Of a stretch of DNA of 64,000 nt, positions 54,411 through 64,000 are shown one piece after another. Position 1 is the first letter of the stretch, and every line of letters starts with the position of its first letter. A program made the position numbers and the translations under genes. The notes under the pieces are model-generated. The model was not told where the DNA came from, ran no database searches, and saw nothing but the letters and a program-made list of their open reading frames with translations. The stretch comes from Tricholoma matsutake (lineage: Eukaryota; Basidiomycota; Agaricomycetes; Agaricales; Tricholomataceae), in contig AP026549.1 in NCBI GenBank assembly GCA_026075535.2, forward strand, positions 7,998,001-8,062,000, written 5' to 3'.

Positions 54411-56043
54411 AGGGGGAGTGTTGGGATAGTCAATCCTAGCACATCATGCCTAATAATAGAACATGATGTATTTATAGATCATAACATAGGTACATCGTAG
54501 TATAGGAGAATACAAGATGTTCTACCTTATCCTGAACACCCATCATTAGTGTTTGAAGGTCCGGTTCAGTCTGGTTTTTTCCCAATTTGGGTCCAAACCG
54601 GAACTGCAACCGGTTGTAATACATTCATAATCTATGAAAAACCGAACCAGACCACAGGAAACTGGTTTCTAGCAGTCCAGTGCAGTCCAACTACCAGTTA
54701 TGACCGGTTTGGGTCCAACTGGTCATTGACCAACTAAAGGTCGGTCTGAACTGACATTACATGGATAAAATACTAATCTAAAATAGACAAAGCCCCTCAC
54801 AGGCAGGGGCCTGTGAGTGAGCATGTAGGTAGTACAATAATAATAACACAGAAAAAAAAACTGTAAGAAAAAAGCCTCCCGCACTTGAAGCAGGAGGGGG
54901 CCGTCGTCCATCGCCGGTTGTTGTTGTTGTCCATTTGTTGTTGTTGTCCATTTGTTGTTGTTGTCCATTCGTCATTGTTGTCCATTTGTTGTCTTCATTG
55001 TCCTATCATCATTGTCTTCATTGTCATCTTGTCGTTGTTGTTGTCCCATTGTTGTCGAGCATGTAGGTAGTACAATAATAATAACACAGAAAAAAAAAAC
55101 TGTAAGAAAAAAAGCCTCCCGCACTTGAAGCAGGAGAGGGCCATCATCCATCGCCATCGTTGTTGTCCCCTTGTCATTGTTGTCCATTTGTTGTTGTTGT
55201 CCATTTGTTGTTGTTGTCCATTTGTTGTCTTCATTGTCCTATTGTTGTTGTCCTGTGATTGTCTTCATTGTCCCATCGATGTTGTTGTCTGTTTGTTGTT
55301 GTTGTCCTGTCATCATTGTTGTCCATTCATTGTCCTGTCGTTGTTGTTATCCATTTGTTGTTGTTAGCACCTGCAAAACCCCCCAGCGAGCAGCGGCTCA
55401 CAGGGTGGGGGCAGGTGCTGGGTCCTCGTTCGTCATTCCATCATTGTTCTTGTAGTCGTCCCCCGTCATTGTGTTATCAAAAGAAAGAACCTAAAAAATG
55501 AAAATGAAAATGTTAGTGTAGTTAAACAAATAGAAAGAAAACAGACCTGAGCCCAAATGACACTAGTTGTCATTTGGGCTCATTTGCATTCAGTTGTTTG
55601 AGTCATTGTTGTTGTTAGCAACCCCAATGCCCTATGAGCAGTGGGCTCACAGGCGCAGTTGTGTTGTTGTTGATGTTGAGTTGTGGGAGCAAGTGTTTGC
55701 AAGTGACACCACTTTTCCATTTGGGTGTGCAAACATGACCAAATGGTCCATGTGCAGCCCAGTGTATATAAACCCTCACTTTTCATGCCCCGTTCTCTTG
55801 AGTACGCCCCATTATGATTTTATTCTAGTTATTATATCATTTAATTATAACTAAATTACATATACTTATATAGAGTATAGACTGTAGACTGAGACTCAGT
55901 TAGAACTGGTTAGAACTGGTTTTAATCAGTTTTAAATAAATATTTGATTCAATGCAACCACAACCGCTGGACCCTACCAGACTTTCAAACACTACCCATC
56001 ATTAAATCCCTATGAACTTCTACTCCATTCCATAATCCCAAGA
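54411..56043 (+). repeat. Copia polypurine tract and 3' LTR, split by a 1448-bp element
   Basis: The tract agggggag is at 54411-54418. LTR segments are 54419-54546 and 55995-56043, with cccatcat duplicated at the break. Joined, they are collinear with the 5' LTR. Confidence 0.9.
54547..55994. mobile_element. 1448-bp hAT-like element with minisatellite core, in Copia 3' LTR
   Basis: The termini TAGTGTTTGAAGGTCC and ...GACTTTCAAACACTA, with an exact 8-bp duplication cccatcat (54539-54546 and 55995-56002), identify a hAT-type insertion. Left subterminal sequence has aaccggtt and ggtcc motifs. The core holds a 238-bp direct duplication (units starting near 54819 and 55057, each with gagcatgtaggtagtacaat and a cctcccgcacttgaagcagg block), runs of ttgttgttgttgtccat, and GC-rich hairpin modules at 54795-54815, 55377-55420 and 55617-55660. 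Frames through the minisatellite are artefacts; no transposase is present. Confidence 0.85.
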
Positions 56044-56165
56044 CTGTGTACCAGCCATGGTGTATTTTACAAAGTACCACAGAGGTGGTCATGTGTATAC
56101 CACACCTTTTACCCCAATGGTGTGTTGTAGGAACTTATACCCTGGAAGTGGTGATGGGTCTCTGA
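56044..56165 (+). repeat. ~61-bp satellite array, right remnant
   Basis: After the Copia duplication the array continues for about two degenerate monomers (gtaccagccatggtgtattt...gaggtggtcatg and ccacaccttttaccccaatg...ggaagtggtgatg), then fades into non-repetitive sequence. Confidence 0.75.
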
Positions 56166-57476
56166 TGCCTGGGGCTTCTGACTGCCACAGCAAACTGTGG
56201 AAATTGCCATGGTAATATCCCCTTACACAGTGTGTGCTCCCACTCAATCTGTTTGCTGCCAATTTTAGATGCTTTTAGAGTACAATGGGCTGACTTCAAT
56301 ATATCAGCATCTCTGATCCCATCATGCCGCCCTTGGTCACCAACCACCCAGCAATATATAATCCAGGTTTTCATTGCTATGGACAATAATGGCCACATGT
56401 GAAGACCCCCTCCATATGCTGCTCAGCTCCCCTCCAGATAATGTACTTGTCTCATATGCAATCCATTGGCACCAACAGCACTGGGCATCATGCCCTCAAC
56501 ACCCTCACCAATACCTACATTGGGACTCATTCCATAAGCCAATGATCTGTTCCCATACCCTCTTTAATATCATGATTTGCAGGTGATAGCATCCACTGTT
56601 CTTCATCTACCCCTTTCTGCCAAGCACGCTCCATTGTGATTGAAGAATACCAAAGTTTCTTGTGTCACATCTGAGGCAATGCTCACATTTTCCATGCTGC
56701 ACTTCCACACTGCCAAACCATTGTAGCCAATCTCGAACTCACACAGGACAAAGTTAACAAACTTTAGCTTAGGATTTGGCCTCTCCACTGCAATCCCAGT
56801 ATTTGATCAGAAAGTCTGTGTGTGAGAAAGTCTGTCCAACTGTCCAACTGTCTGGCTGTCTGACTGTTTGTGCACATTTTTTTGCACGGCACATCTGAGG
56901 CTTTCAACCCACATTCCCAATAGTTGACGACACCCAGCAATAAGTCATGCACCCCACCTTGTATAGGACTGACACTGTTGCATTTTTAGAGACCTCTCAT
57001 CATGAATGGGCCATACAAATGCCTGTATTGTTGACATGATCTTGTGCCCTTGGTGACAACAGCGAACAAGAACAGAAACCTTGGGTGCCAATATATCTTG
57101 TGTACAGCTTGGCCTGAAGGGGAGTTCAGACCAGGAGCAATTTTACAGGGTTAGCATGTGATCATTGGTTGAAAAGTGAAGAAGACACACCTTCACAATA
57201 GAGGCTAACAGAATAAGCTGGTACAGCACCACAGTCAAGGGTATAGAGAACTGCTTTCCAATAATATGTCTTCTTCATACAGAGACCTTTCCTTGCACAA
57301 GAACATCCTAATTGAATAGAGGAATGCTGAGGTGGATAGAATGTGTTGGCTGCTAACCTGAGACTGTGTCCATACTTGAGAACCACCTTATCAAGATGTG
57401 GTGCAATGAAGTCATAGGTGCCCCAAATTAGCAGCCTTGGTTCATCCCACAACAAACTCATGTCTTCCAACAAGAT
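56166..57476 (-). pseudogene. decayed gene fragment, possibly a KDZ-transposon CxC5-type cysteine cluster
   Basis: The minus-strand frame at 57162-57473 reads IQLGCSCARKGLCMKK, then AVLYTLDCGAVPAYSVSLYC. This resembles the CxC5-like cysteine cluster at the N-terminus of Kyakuja-Dileera-Zisupton transposases (C..., a YTL..GA.P..S..C core). The remaining minus-strand frames (56135-56398, 56603-56952) show no domain I can name. The assignment is from remembered family style and is tentative. Confidence 0.3.
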
Positions 57477-58123
57477 AACTCCACTTCAGGTATAGGCAGG
57501 GGTCTGGCATGACACTTCTGAGTACATCGTATTGAGGCCCTTTGTCCACAATGTTCTTGTCTGGCTTCCATGAAACAAGTGCAACAGCAGGATGGACACC
57601 AGCTCATTGTAACCTCCCCGGTATGCCAGTTGACCTCTGGGTTATGGTCTCGAAGCCACGGATAGCCCAAAATCACCTTCTGCTGTCCTAATTGAGTGAC
57701 AGCAAAAAGGGCACACTCACTATGATCTTTGTAATGGAGGACCAGGCCTACAACCTCTCAGATGGCACCAGCTTCATTTGGGGACCCATCCACATTATAA
57801 ACAGGTATCAGACACAAGAGTGAGCGAGTAGTCAGGTGATGTTGTTGTGTGAGATGGGCATCAATGAAGAGACTGGTCGCACCAGAGTCCAGGAGCACAG
57901 TGAATGCAACAATATATTTGCATGGTAGTTTGCGCTCCCATGATTTGATTTTGGGGCATGGAGCAGAGGGAGAGATGGGAAGAGCAGGTACATTGTCAGC
58001 CAACTTCAAAGGGTCAGAGAGGGGAACAGTCCTGGAAATAGATTCATTCTCTGGGGATTCAACTGACAAAACTTCAAAGTGGTTATGGACAGGCAGTGAG
58101 GGCATATGATTCACTTGCTGCAA
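57477..58123 (-). pseudogene. Gypsy-2-type protease region, degraded copy
   Basis: The frame at 57758-58123 has HMPSLPVHNHFEVLSVES and the protease site VLLDSGATSLFIDAHL. A second frame at 57458-57676 has ILGYPWLRDHNPEVNWHTGE. It lacks about 30 residues before the active site relative to the young copy. Gag and pol are offset differently here than in the young copy because of a 7-base difference near the junction. Confidence 0.75.
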
Positions 58124-59362
58124 AATCCTGCTCCTCTACAACTTCTGACTTGATCTCCTCTGCAACCTGATCCTTCACTTCCTCAACATCTACAAGCACG
58201 AACAGGTCCTGGAGGAGTTCATCTTGCCCCTCAGGGGTGAGCATGCAGATATCCTGATGATGGGGACACACTCTGGCCCTGTGCCCAGTTTCCCCACAGC
58301 AGTAGCAGAGATCCAACCTATGTGCATGGCTGCAGGCCGCATCAACATCCATTGGTACTGGGACATTGATGGCTGGTGCAAGAGTCTGGTGGGGAAGGGT
58401 TCGATTGAAGGTGTAGGGCACATGGAATGCAGCATTAAACACCGCATTTGTGAGTCAGTTCTCATCACAAAGTGAAGCAGCTTCATACCAACCATAGATA
58501 TCATCGTCCGCCAGGTGCCCTTCCAACATCTGTGCAATCTGGTCCTGTTGAGGCCCCATCGGAACTTCACCACCACTGGTAGCCCACTCCTATATCCTGC
58601 CATGTCCACCAAATCCTTAAACTCATCGATATGATCATCCACGGATCAATGTGGATGGTAAGAGGATGACTCGAGCCATGTCACTGCTCAGTGGTGCTCA
58701 TTGAGGGGACAAAAGGGGTGTACAAACTCTGCTCAAAAGTCACTCCAAGTGGAGAAAGGTAGAGAACCGAGCTCTTTAGTTTGGCGCAGAATATGGTCCA
58801 TGTAGAGATAGGCGCGTTCAGATTTCATGTATGTGAAGGCCCAATAAATTTTTGCAGCATGGTCAATGAATTGATGTGACTGGAGACTGATGTACAACTC
58901 ACAGGAATTAAGGAATGCATGCCCCTGTGCACGCACACCATTGAATCCAGCGGGGGGAGACGGTTTGATCTGGGTGTGCTCCTTAGTGGGCGCATTAGGT
59001 GGTGCGTCATTGTTGGGCACACTTGGGGTCGCAATGGGGGGAATATTGGTCATGGAGCTAGTCTGAAGGGTTCTGATGAAGTTTTTGATCATAGCTTTAA
59101 GCAAATTGATTTGCACAAATATTCCGGTAACATTGCTTTCAAGCACATCAAGGCGCTCTGATGCATCCATGGTGCTAGGGGGCACGTTAGGCAAAAATGG
59201 TGGCACACTAAAGGCAGGACTGTCAGGAACAGTGTGTAGGGAGTCTGTGGAGCTTTGGGAAGTGTTGTCCACTCTGTACCTGCCTATCTTGGGCAGCGTG
59301 TTGATGCTCAACCTGGAAACCCAAACAAAACCCACAAAATGGCTTTGGATGGTATAACACAA
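58083..59362 (-). pseudogene. Gypsy-2-type gag, degraded copy
   Basis: The frame at 58733-59362 contains MDASERLDVLESNVTGIF and the capsid start GHAFLNSCELYISLQSHQF. Later frames (58190-58642, 58083-58442) carry DHIDEFKDLVDMAGYRSG and a complete zinc knuckle CYCCGETGHRARVCPHH, the version lost in the young copy. Several frameshifts separate the parts. Confidence 0.8.
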
Positions 59363-60650
59363 GTCAGAGGAAGGATGCGAGGCCCTCTAGATGTCACCTG
59401 TCAGACCGACTATCAAATAGTTATAAAACAACTGCTTGTCAAAGCAGTTTGAAGCTAAAAGAATGTGTTTCGAGGATTTTCGAGGAGTTGCAATATTTTT
59501 CGAGACATTGCAATGATTTTCGAGATGTTGCAATATTTTTCGAGGTGTTGTGATATTTTTCAAGGTTTTTTCAAAGAAGTTTCAAGGAATTTCGAGTGTG
59601 CAAATATGTTCAGAGACTTCAGACGCAAGATCAGGGGGACTAGACAGGTAGTAGAAGCAAAGCAAAGGTGAATCGAGGGAAACGAGAGTGAAAATAGTGC
59701 AATGCAAGGAATTTCAAGGAATTTTGAAGAAGTTTAGCATAAAACACCAAACTTCGGACTGAATAAGACTAAACTGAACTCTCAAATCACTGTGATCTGG
59801 GAGGAAGACAACGACTTTCTTGTTTTTCTTTGTATCTAGTACATCTTTTTATATAAAATAAAGAAAGTACCTAAAAAGGCTAGAGAACATGAGGCAAACA
59901 TGTGGAAAACTCGAGGCAAAGATAATAGAAGTATATCAGAACAATAAAGCGAGACTAGAAAGGGTGAATATAACACATGATGAAGAAATAATAAGAAAGA
60001 ATAGCTAAAAGCAGACTGTCCTTGTTATAAATTGAATAAAACATCGGAAACTGCTTCGAGCAGATTGTATGCATGCACATGCGGTCGAAATGTGTTTGAG
60101 ATACTCGAGATAGTGTCCCATGTGTCCAGCATGCGTCTGAAGGTCATTTGAATAGGAAATACTGTGTCCGAAGATGTTTTTCGAGGTTCAATATTTTTCG
60201 AAGATTTTTGAAGATTCTTTGGACTTTGTTTGTGGCCTGAAATCGGCGCAATATTGTTTGACAATGGTAGGGGATACGTCTGGCATGTGTGCAATGACCA
60301 TTCAGATAGTGATATATGTAGTGTCCAATGTCGATTTTTGATGTTCGATGATTTTTGAAGTCAGTCAAGGAAATATCGGACTTGTTCGAAGGCCGATATC
60401 GCTGCGATATTGCTCAAGACTGGTTCGGAACTCATCGACGATGTTCCAAGTGTATATCCTGAGCTGTACAAAGGTCAGGGGAATTGTATTATGGCAGCCA
60501 AAGGCATACGAAGAATTTTGAAGCATTCTCGTGACTTTGTAGAGGTTTGTAGAGGTTCATAGAGGTTCAGAGGGGTTCGTTGGGTTCGTAGAGCTTCGAC
60601 AACAATTGTAGATGTGTTTTCCAAGCTTGAACAACAAGGTGGACCTATCA
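59302..60650 (-). mobile_element. 1349-bp LTR-like unit, second copy (inverted)
   Basis: Reverse complement of the unit at 20314-21662: TGATAGGTCCACC at 60650 to GAGCATCA at 59302. It splits the leader of the degraded Gypsy-2 copy. gcgt occurs at both flanks (59296-59299 and 60651-60654), possibly part of a target duplication. It shows the same TATA-like box and cgaaaatcat / tttcgaggtg-type short tandem repeats. Confidence 0.75.
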
Positions 60651-60688
60651 GCGTTCACAATTTTGGGCCTTAGGAGAGAGTTTTCTAC

Positions 60689-61122
60689 TATAAGGGCAAC
60701 CTCAGCCTCTAGCAAAGGAAAATCCAAAGTTAAAATTATACTACATATTACAGGGATTGGAGGCACACCTAGCAAAGGGAAATCTGAAGAGAAAACTCTG
60801 AGGATCCCTTTGCCAATGCTGTATATGTGAAGACTGCAAAAATCACATAATGATCTAAAAATAGAAAAGGCAGAGATAGGCAGATCAAGGCCGCCGATTG
60901 ACATCATACCAAGGGGTAGATGTCAAAAGGGGTGCTCCACCTCTAAATATAAAACTGTCAACATGCACAAATGTGATAGAAAGGGAAATTAGTAATAAAA
61001 TAAGGAAAAATCATAGAAAATGAAGAATAGAAGGAAATGAAGTGAGGGAAAATATAGGACGAACGTAAAAAATAGGAGAAACACACAGGGCACCCCCCCA
61101 AGTCCCCCCTAGTCCCCTTACA
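60689..61122 (-). repeat. LTR of the degraded Gypsy-2 copy
   Basis: 434 bp; plus-strand ends tataagggcaac (60689) and agtccccttaca (61122). Collinear with the 426-bp LTRs of the young element, with scattered substitutions and small indels. Confidence 0.85.
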
Positions 61123-61829
61123 CCCCCTTGCTCCAGAGGATTTGGATGATTATTGAAGCCAATGTAAGAATAGCTATACAAAAAGTAAGTTAACTAGGTG
61201 AATGTAAAGTAAGTAATGAGAATATAAGTAAGATAAGTAAAAGTATTCACCTCATGTTTGCATGTGGGAGTGTGAGTGGTGCAAGTGCAAAAACTATATG
61301 ACTTTTATACTACAAGAGACCATCTGTATGGCTACAGTAGTTACAATGTATAATAAGTTAAAACTATATAAATGGCATGCCAAGGTGGAATAACCTTGGC
61401 CCTATGGAAATAGTGGAGTCCATGGAGTGAAAGTCCAGGGAGCTGAGATGTGGGCTCAGGCACAGGACTGGTTGCTAATCCGACAGCTGATTATTTGATC
61501 TGCCTACATTTTGCTTACATTATGCAGAAGATTGCACAAACCTGTCAAAAGAATTGTGGCCACATAATCATCAAGTAATCATGCTCAATAATCATCATGG
61601 TCAAGATGGTTCAGATTATTGTCACAATTTTTTGTACATAATCATGCAATAATCACCCTACTTTGACTGCTACTAATGTTCCATCATGCATCAATATTCA
61701 ATGCTCAGACTCAATGTCAACATGTACAGCATCTATGGAACTGTCAGATCACTAGTTTCTGAGTGAAAAGAGAGCTTGCACCTACTGAGAACCATGTTCT
61801 TTGGATGATGTGCTCTGTTTTTTTTTAAC
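61123..61829. other. AT-rich interval without recognised features
   Basis: About 0.7 kb of unique-looking AT-rich sequence, with short repeats of 'ataatca(t)' at 61560-61660. No gene or element end seen. Confidence 0.35.
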
Positions 61830-61999
61830 TTGGACCGGCAATATCAATTCCAATAAACTTTCTAAAATTCTGAATATATTTGTATAGATCCACAACCTCA
61901 AAGGTCAATGGGTCTTCTCTCAACACTAAGCAATCAGAGCACATGGTGTCCAGTTATTTCCAAAATACAAAAAAGGCCCAAGCTGTTGCAGCAACACTA
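61830..61999. mobile_element. one-armed remnant of the palindromic hAT MITE
   Basis: From caatatcaattccaataaac to gcaacacta (61999) the sequence is collinear with the right arm of the element at 5911-6281 (including ctctctcaacactaag and agcacatggt-like segments), with substitutions. The left arm is essentially absent. Confidence 0.65.
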
Positions 62000-62027
62000 G
62001 GCAGGGCCAGACAACAAGAACCCCGGC

Positions 62028-62165
62028 ACCCCCCACTGCTGCAAGCAACTGCTCGCAGGGTGGATAGAGGGTGCTAATAGCCGATGACAATGGGAGGGAG
62101 AATGACAATGACAATGGGAGGGAGAATGACAATGACAATGGGAGGGAGAATGACAATGACAATGG
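62028..62165. repeat. hairpin module plus ACAATGGGAGGGAGAATG minisatellite
   Basis: The module gcaccccccactgctgcaag, caactgctcgcagggtgg (62028-62064) is followed by three or four copies of an 18-24-bp unit gacaatgggagggagaat (62086-62165). The pairing of this module with a GACAA-type minisatellite repeats that seen at 471-960 and 54795-55660. Confidence 0.6.
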
Positions 62166-62764
62166 TGGAGCAGGGACAGCAGGACAGGGCCAGGTCAGAG
62201 TGACCCCTCGAATGCACAGGGGGGAATATTAAATTGGTTTTGCAGCCCCTCCCCTTTTGTAATGCAGGGGTGGGGCCAATATTTAATTATACAGTAGTTT
62301 GTCCCCCTCCCCTCACAGAAATGTGAGGACAGGGTTTTTTTCTACTTGTGTTGTACCCCTTGCACAAATCTGAGAGGACTAATTCAATATATATTTTTGC
62401 TCTTCTCCCTTGCCTTGTGCAAACAGTACATTGAGCAGAAGATGACGACAGGGAGGAGGTGACAATGACAATGATGACAATGTTTTATATTAAATGTAAT
62501 TGTAAATAACTAAATAACAATTGATGATTGGGTTTTCCTGATGTCTCCTGAGGACTCGTTCATGCCAGGCGCAGCTATGGCCCAACCTGAACAAGTTGAG
62601 TTTGATTCCAACTGCCACTGTCTGCCATCAACTCAAGTTGATCTCAGCGCCTGTGTCCTAATTTGTCATGATACTCTAGCAGGTTAAATCAACAGTGAGG
62701 AATTGCGGAAATAGTCTTTCGTGACTCGTCATAGACTCAGGAGAATCGATCGGCACTTCGCGAA
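62166..62764. other. unassigned interval
   Basis: Contains runs such as gaggtgacaatgacaatgatgacaat (62455-62485) and no recognised gene. Sequence character changes near 62650 toward gene-like composition. Confidence 0.35.
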
Positions 62765-63760
62765 TTATTTTTTTAATACTTTTGGCTCCGGAAATGAAGT
62801 ACAGGAAGATATCGACCAGAGGCGTTCAAAGTACGCCCTCGTTTTCATTTGTCTCCTGAATGGAAAAACCGTAAGAAAATGAAGCATAAAACCATTCCAG
62901 CTAGCACCTTCGGCGACGTCTTGTGTTTGGGTGGTATCGACTCGAATCGCGATATCTGGGAAGGTTTTGGCATTGAAAGACCTGTTGGCCACGCCCGTCC
63001 CAGTCGGTGGTATTGTTAAGAAGAAGTGACCTGCATCGTCGGCGTGCCGAGAGTGAGACATACTTCTTCGAGCATTCAACGTTGCGAGAAAAGAAATGGT
63101 GTAAACTATATCTGGGTAAACAAGTGCAGAGTCGGAAGTTTTTATGAGACTCACGACGTCCCATACTGCAGTAAAACGCCGCATACAACTGAGTCTCTGG
63201 TGCCACTAGCCCCTACATCATACATTAAAAAGACAGGATGGTATAAAATAAGATACAATGCTTACTGAGATAAAAGAACCTGTCGAGCAAAGGCTGAGCT
63301 GTATGATCAGTATGGGTTCCGTACTACGTTCTCACGGGACAATGCACCTAGCCAACCTACAGTGCATTTATTAGCACCTACATTTTGCAAAACATATAAC
63401 AAACCTTACATTCCAGTATTCACGACGAACAAGATCTGGTGGGTAAGTCGTAAGCTTGGAAGCTCCATGAGAAAACATCAAATTTACAAGTCTATTTATC
63501 ATGGTTTCCGAGCTGGAGAGGTTAACGTTGAGACATCAGTGATACCATCAAATATATTGTAGATTGGCAGACCTTCTCACACCCGTACGAGCCTTGTGGA
63601 GCAGGACACAAAGAGAAAGAGTGATGATGATATCAATCGCAGTGGCAAGCGCAACGACGGTCGAGGTGACAGCCTGCGAGTAGGGGCATATTAGTGATGG
63701 GAAGAGGCTTCGGAAGCAACTGAATACAGACCGAGGTGGCTGGCACACGATCGAAAGTAC
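62765..63760 (-). CDS. probable DUF6534-like multi-pass membrane protein, partial
   Basis: Minus-strand exons resemble the DUF6534 proteins that are abundant in mushrooms. The 63748-63560 segment reads VTSTVVALATAIDIIITLSLC, then VLLHKARTGVRRSANL, a membrane helix followed by the conserved K/SRTGxRR turn. The 63184-62765 segment reads VYPDIVYTISFLATLNARRSM, the last helix with the family LATLNAR motif, then a polar tail. The stretch between (63190-63550) contains stops in all frames and would need introns or is decayed. N-terminal helices should lie at 63760-64000 and beyond the window. Function of the family is unknown. Confidence 0.45.
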
Positions 63761-64000
63761 CGGCCTTAAACCTGGAGCACTGATCTAAGTAAATGAAGGA
63801 GAGAACAACCTAATAAAATGCTCACGCTAGAATCATCCAGGCTAAAATGCGGTATTTCTGAATAAGAACGCTCATGTCTATCTGAGAGACTCGTACCCAT
63901 TCCTAGACCTATTATGTGTAGAAATGTTAAGGGCAAAATGGTTGTGAACTATGTAAAACTCTCACAAAAGTCGGCTATCACGGAGACAAGGATGATTCCT

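Larger units (their letters stand above)
48983..56043 (+). mobile_element. Copia (Ty1) retrotransposon with two nested hAT-like elements
   Basis: The 5' LTR is 48983-49175 (193 bp, TGTTGGGA...TCCCAAGA). The 3' LTR starts at 54419 after polypurine tract agggggag and ends at 56043, split by a 1448-bp element. The target duplication ctgtg is exact at 48978-48982 and 56044-56048. Directly after the 5' LTR, ggttatgggcc (49176-49186) resembles the primer-binding site of Drosophila copia, which uses an internal tRNA-iMet fragment. Gag-protease-integrase-RT-RNase H is the Copia order. Frames are closed by at least six TGA codons. Confidence 0.92.
57477..61122 (-). mobile_element. degraded, 3'-truncated Gypsy-2 copy, minus strand
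   Basis: The 5' LTR is at 60689-61122 (434 bp, complement of TGTAAGGGG...CCCTTATA). The leader that follows matches 42822-42860 and is interrupted by the 1349-bp unit at 59302-60650. Gag (59362-58083) and protease (58123-57477) follow. Homology stops abruptly at about 57477 within the protease-RT linker, where unrelated sequence begins. RT onward and the 3' LTR are missing. Confidence 0.85.

Noticed and set aside
54723..55501. Many 60-90 codon frames rich in Cys, Leu, Ser or Asn, Thr, Gln
   Set aside because: Produced by the TTGTTGTTGTCC minisatellite inside the hAT-like element; present in several frames on both strands, with no start context.

Overview
The window is fungal nuclear DNA, most likely from a mushroom-forming basidiomycete (Agaricomycetes). 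Genes carry many short introns of about 45-70 bp. The families present are typical of that group: VWA8, a CCC1/VIT metal transporter, a hydrolase-NB-ARC-TPR protein and a DUF6534-like membrane protein. They sit among Gypsy, Copia, hAT, Harbinger, pogo and CACTA-type elements. The species cannot be named from the sequence alone.

Layout. 1-7.2 kb: LTR and minisatellite debris, then a decayed minus-strand Gypsy element holding two hAT MITEs. 7.5-10.4 kb: a minus-strand NLR-like pseudogene (alpha/beta-hydrolase, NB-ARC, near-identical TPRs). 10.4-14 kb: mostly unassigned sequence and a LINE 3' end. 14.1-24.1 kb: a solo LTR, then a Copia gag split by a complete Gypsy element (14796-22541), which itself received a solo LTR and a 1349-bp LTR-like unit. 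24.3-27.6 kb: a Harbinger transposase split by a palindromic CACTA-type MITE, and a pogo-like transposase. 29.5-40.2 kb: the conserved gene island, with an asparagine synthetase, a VWA8-type AAA/VWA protein, and a CCC1/VIT transporter between two divergent intron-containing tRNA-Asn genes. 40.8-56.1 kb: a truncated Gypsy 5' end, then a tandem array of about 61-bp monomers (alternating A/B dimers) interrupted by a very young Gypsy element (42396-48426) and by an old Copia element (48983-56043). The Copia element was hit twice by hAT-like elements. 56.1-61.1 kb: a weak KDZ-like fragment and a second, degraded minus-strand Gypsy of the young family, holding the second 1349-bp unit. 61.1-64 kb: MITE and minisatellite debris and a probable DUF6534-like gene running to the window edge.

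How it works together. The gene island looks ordinary and functional. Almost everything else is nested transposon layers whose order can be read from target-site duplications. Element decay is dominated by C-to-T change at CpG, including repeated TGA stops where the family has arginine (CGA), which points to cytosine methylation of repeats. The most unusual material is non-coding: the dimeric satellite, fully palindromic MITEs of two superfamilies, and hAT-like elements carrying hairpin modules and GTTGTTGTCC minisatellites.
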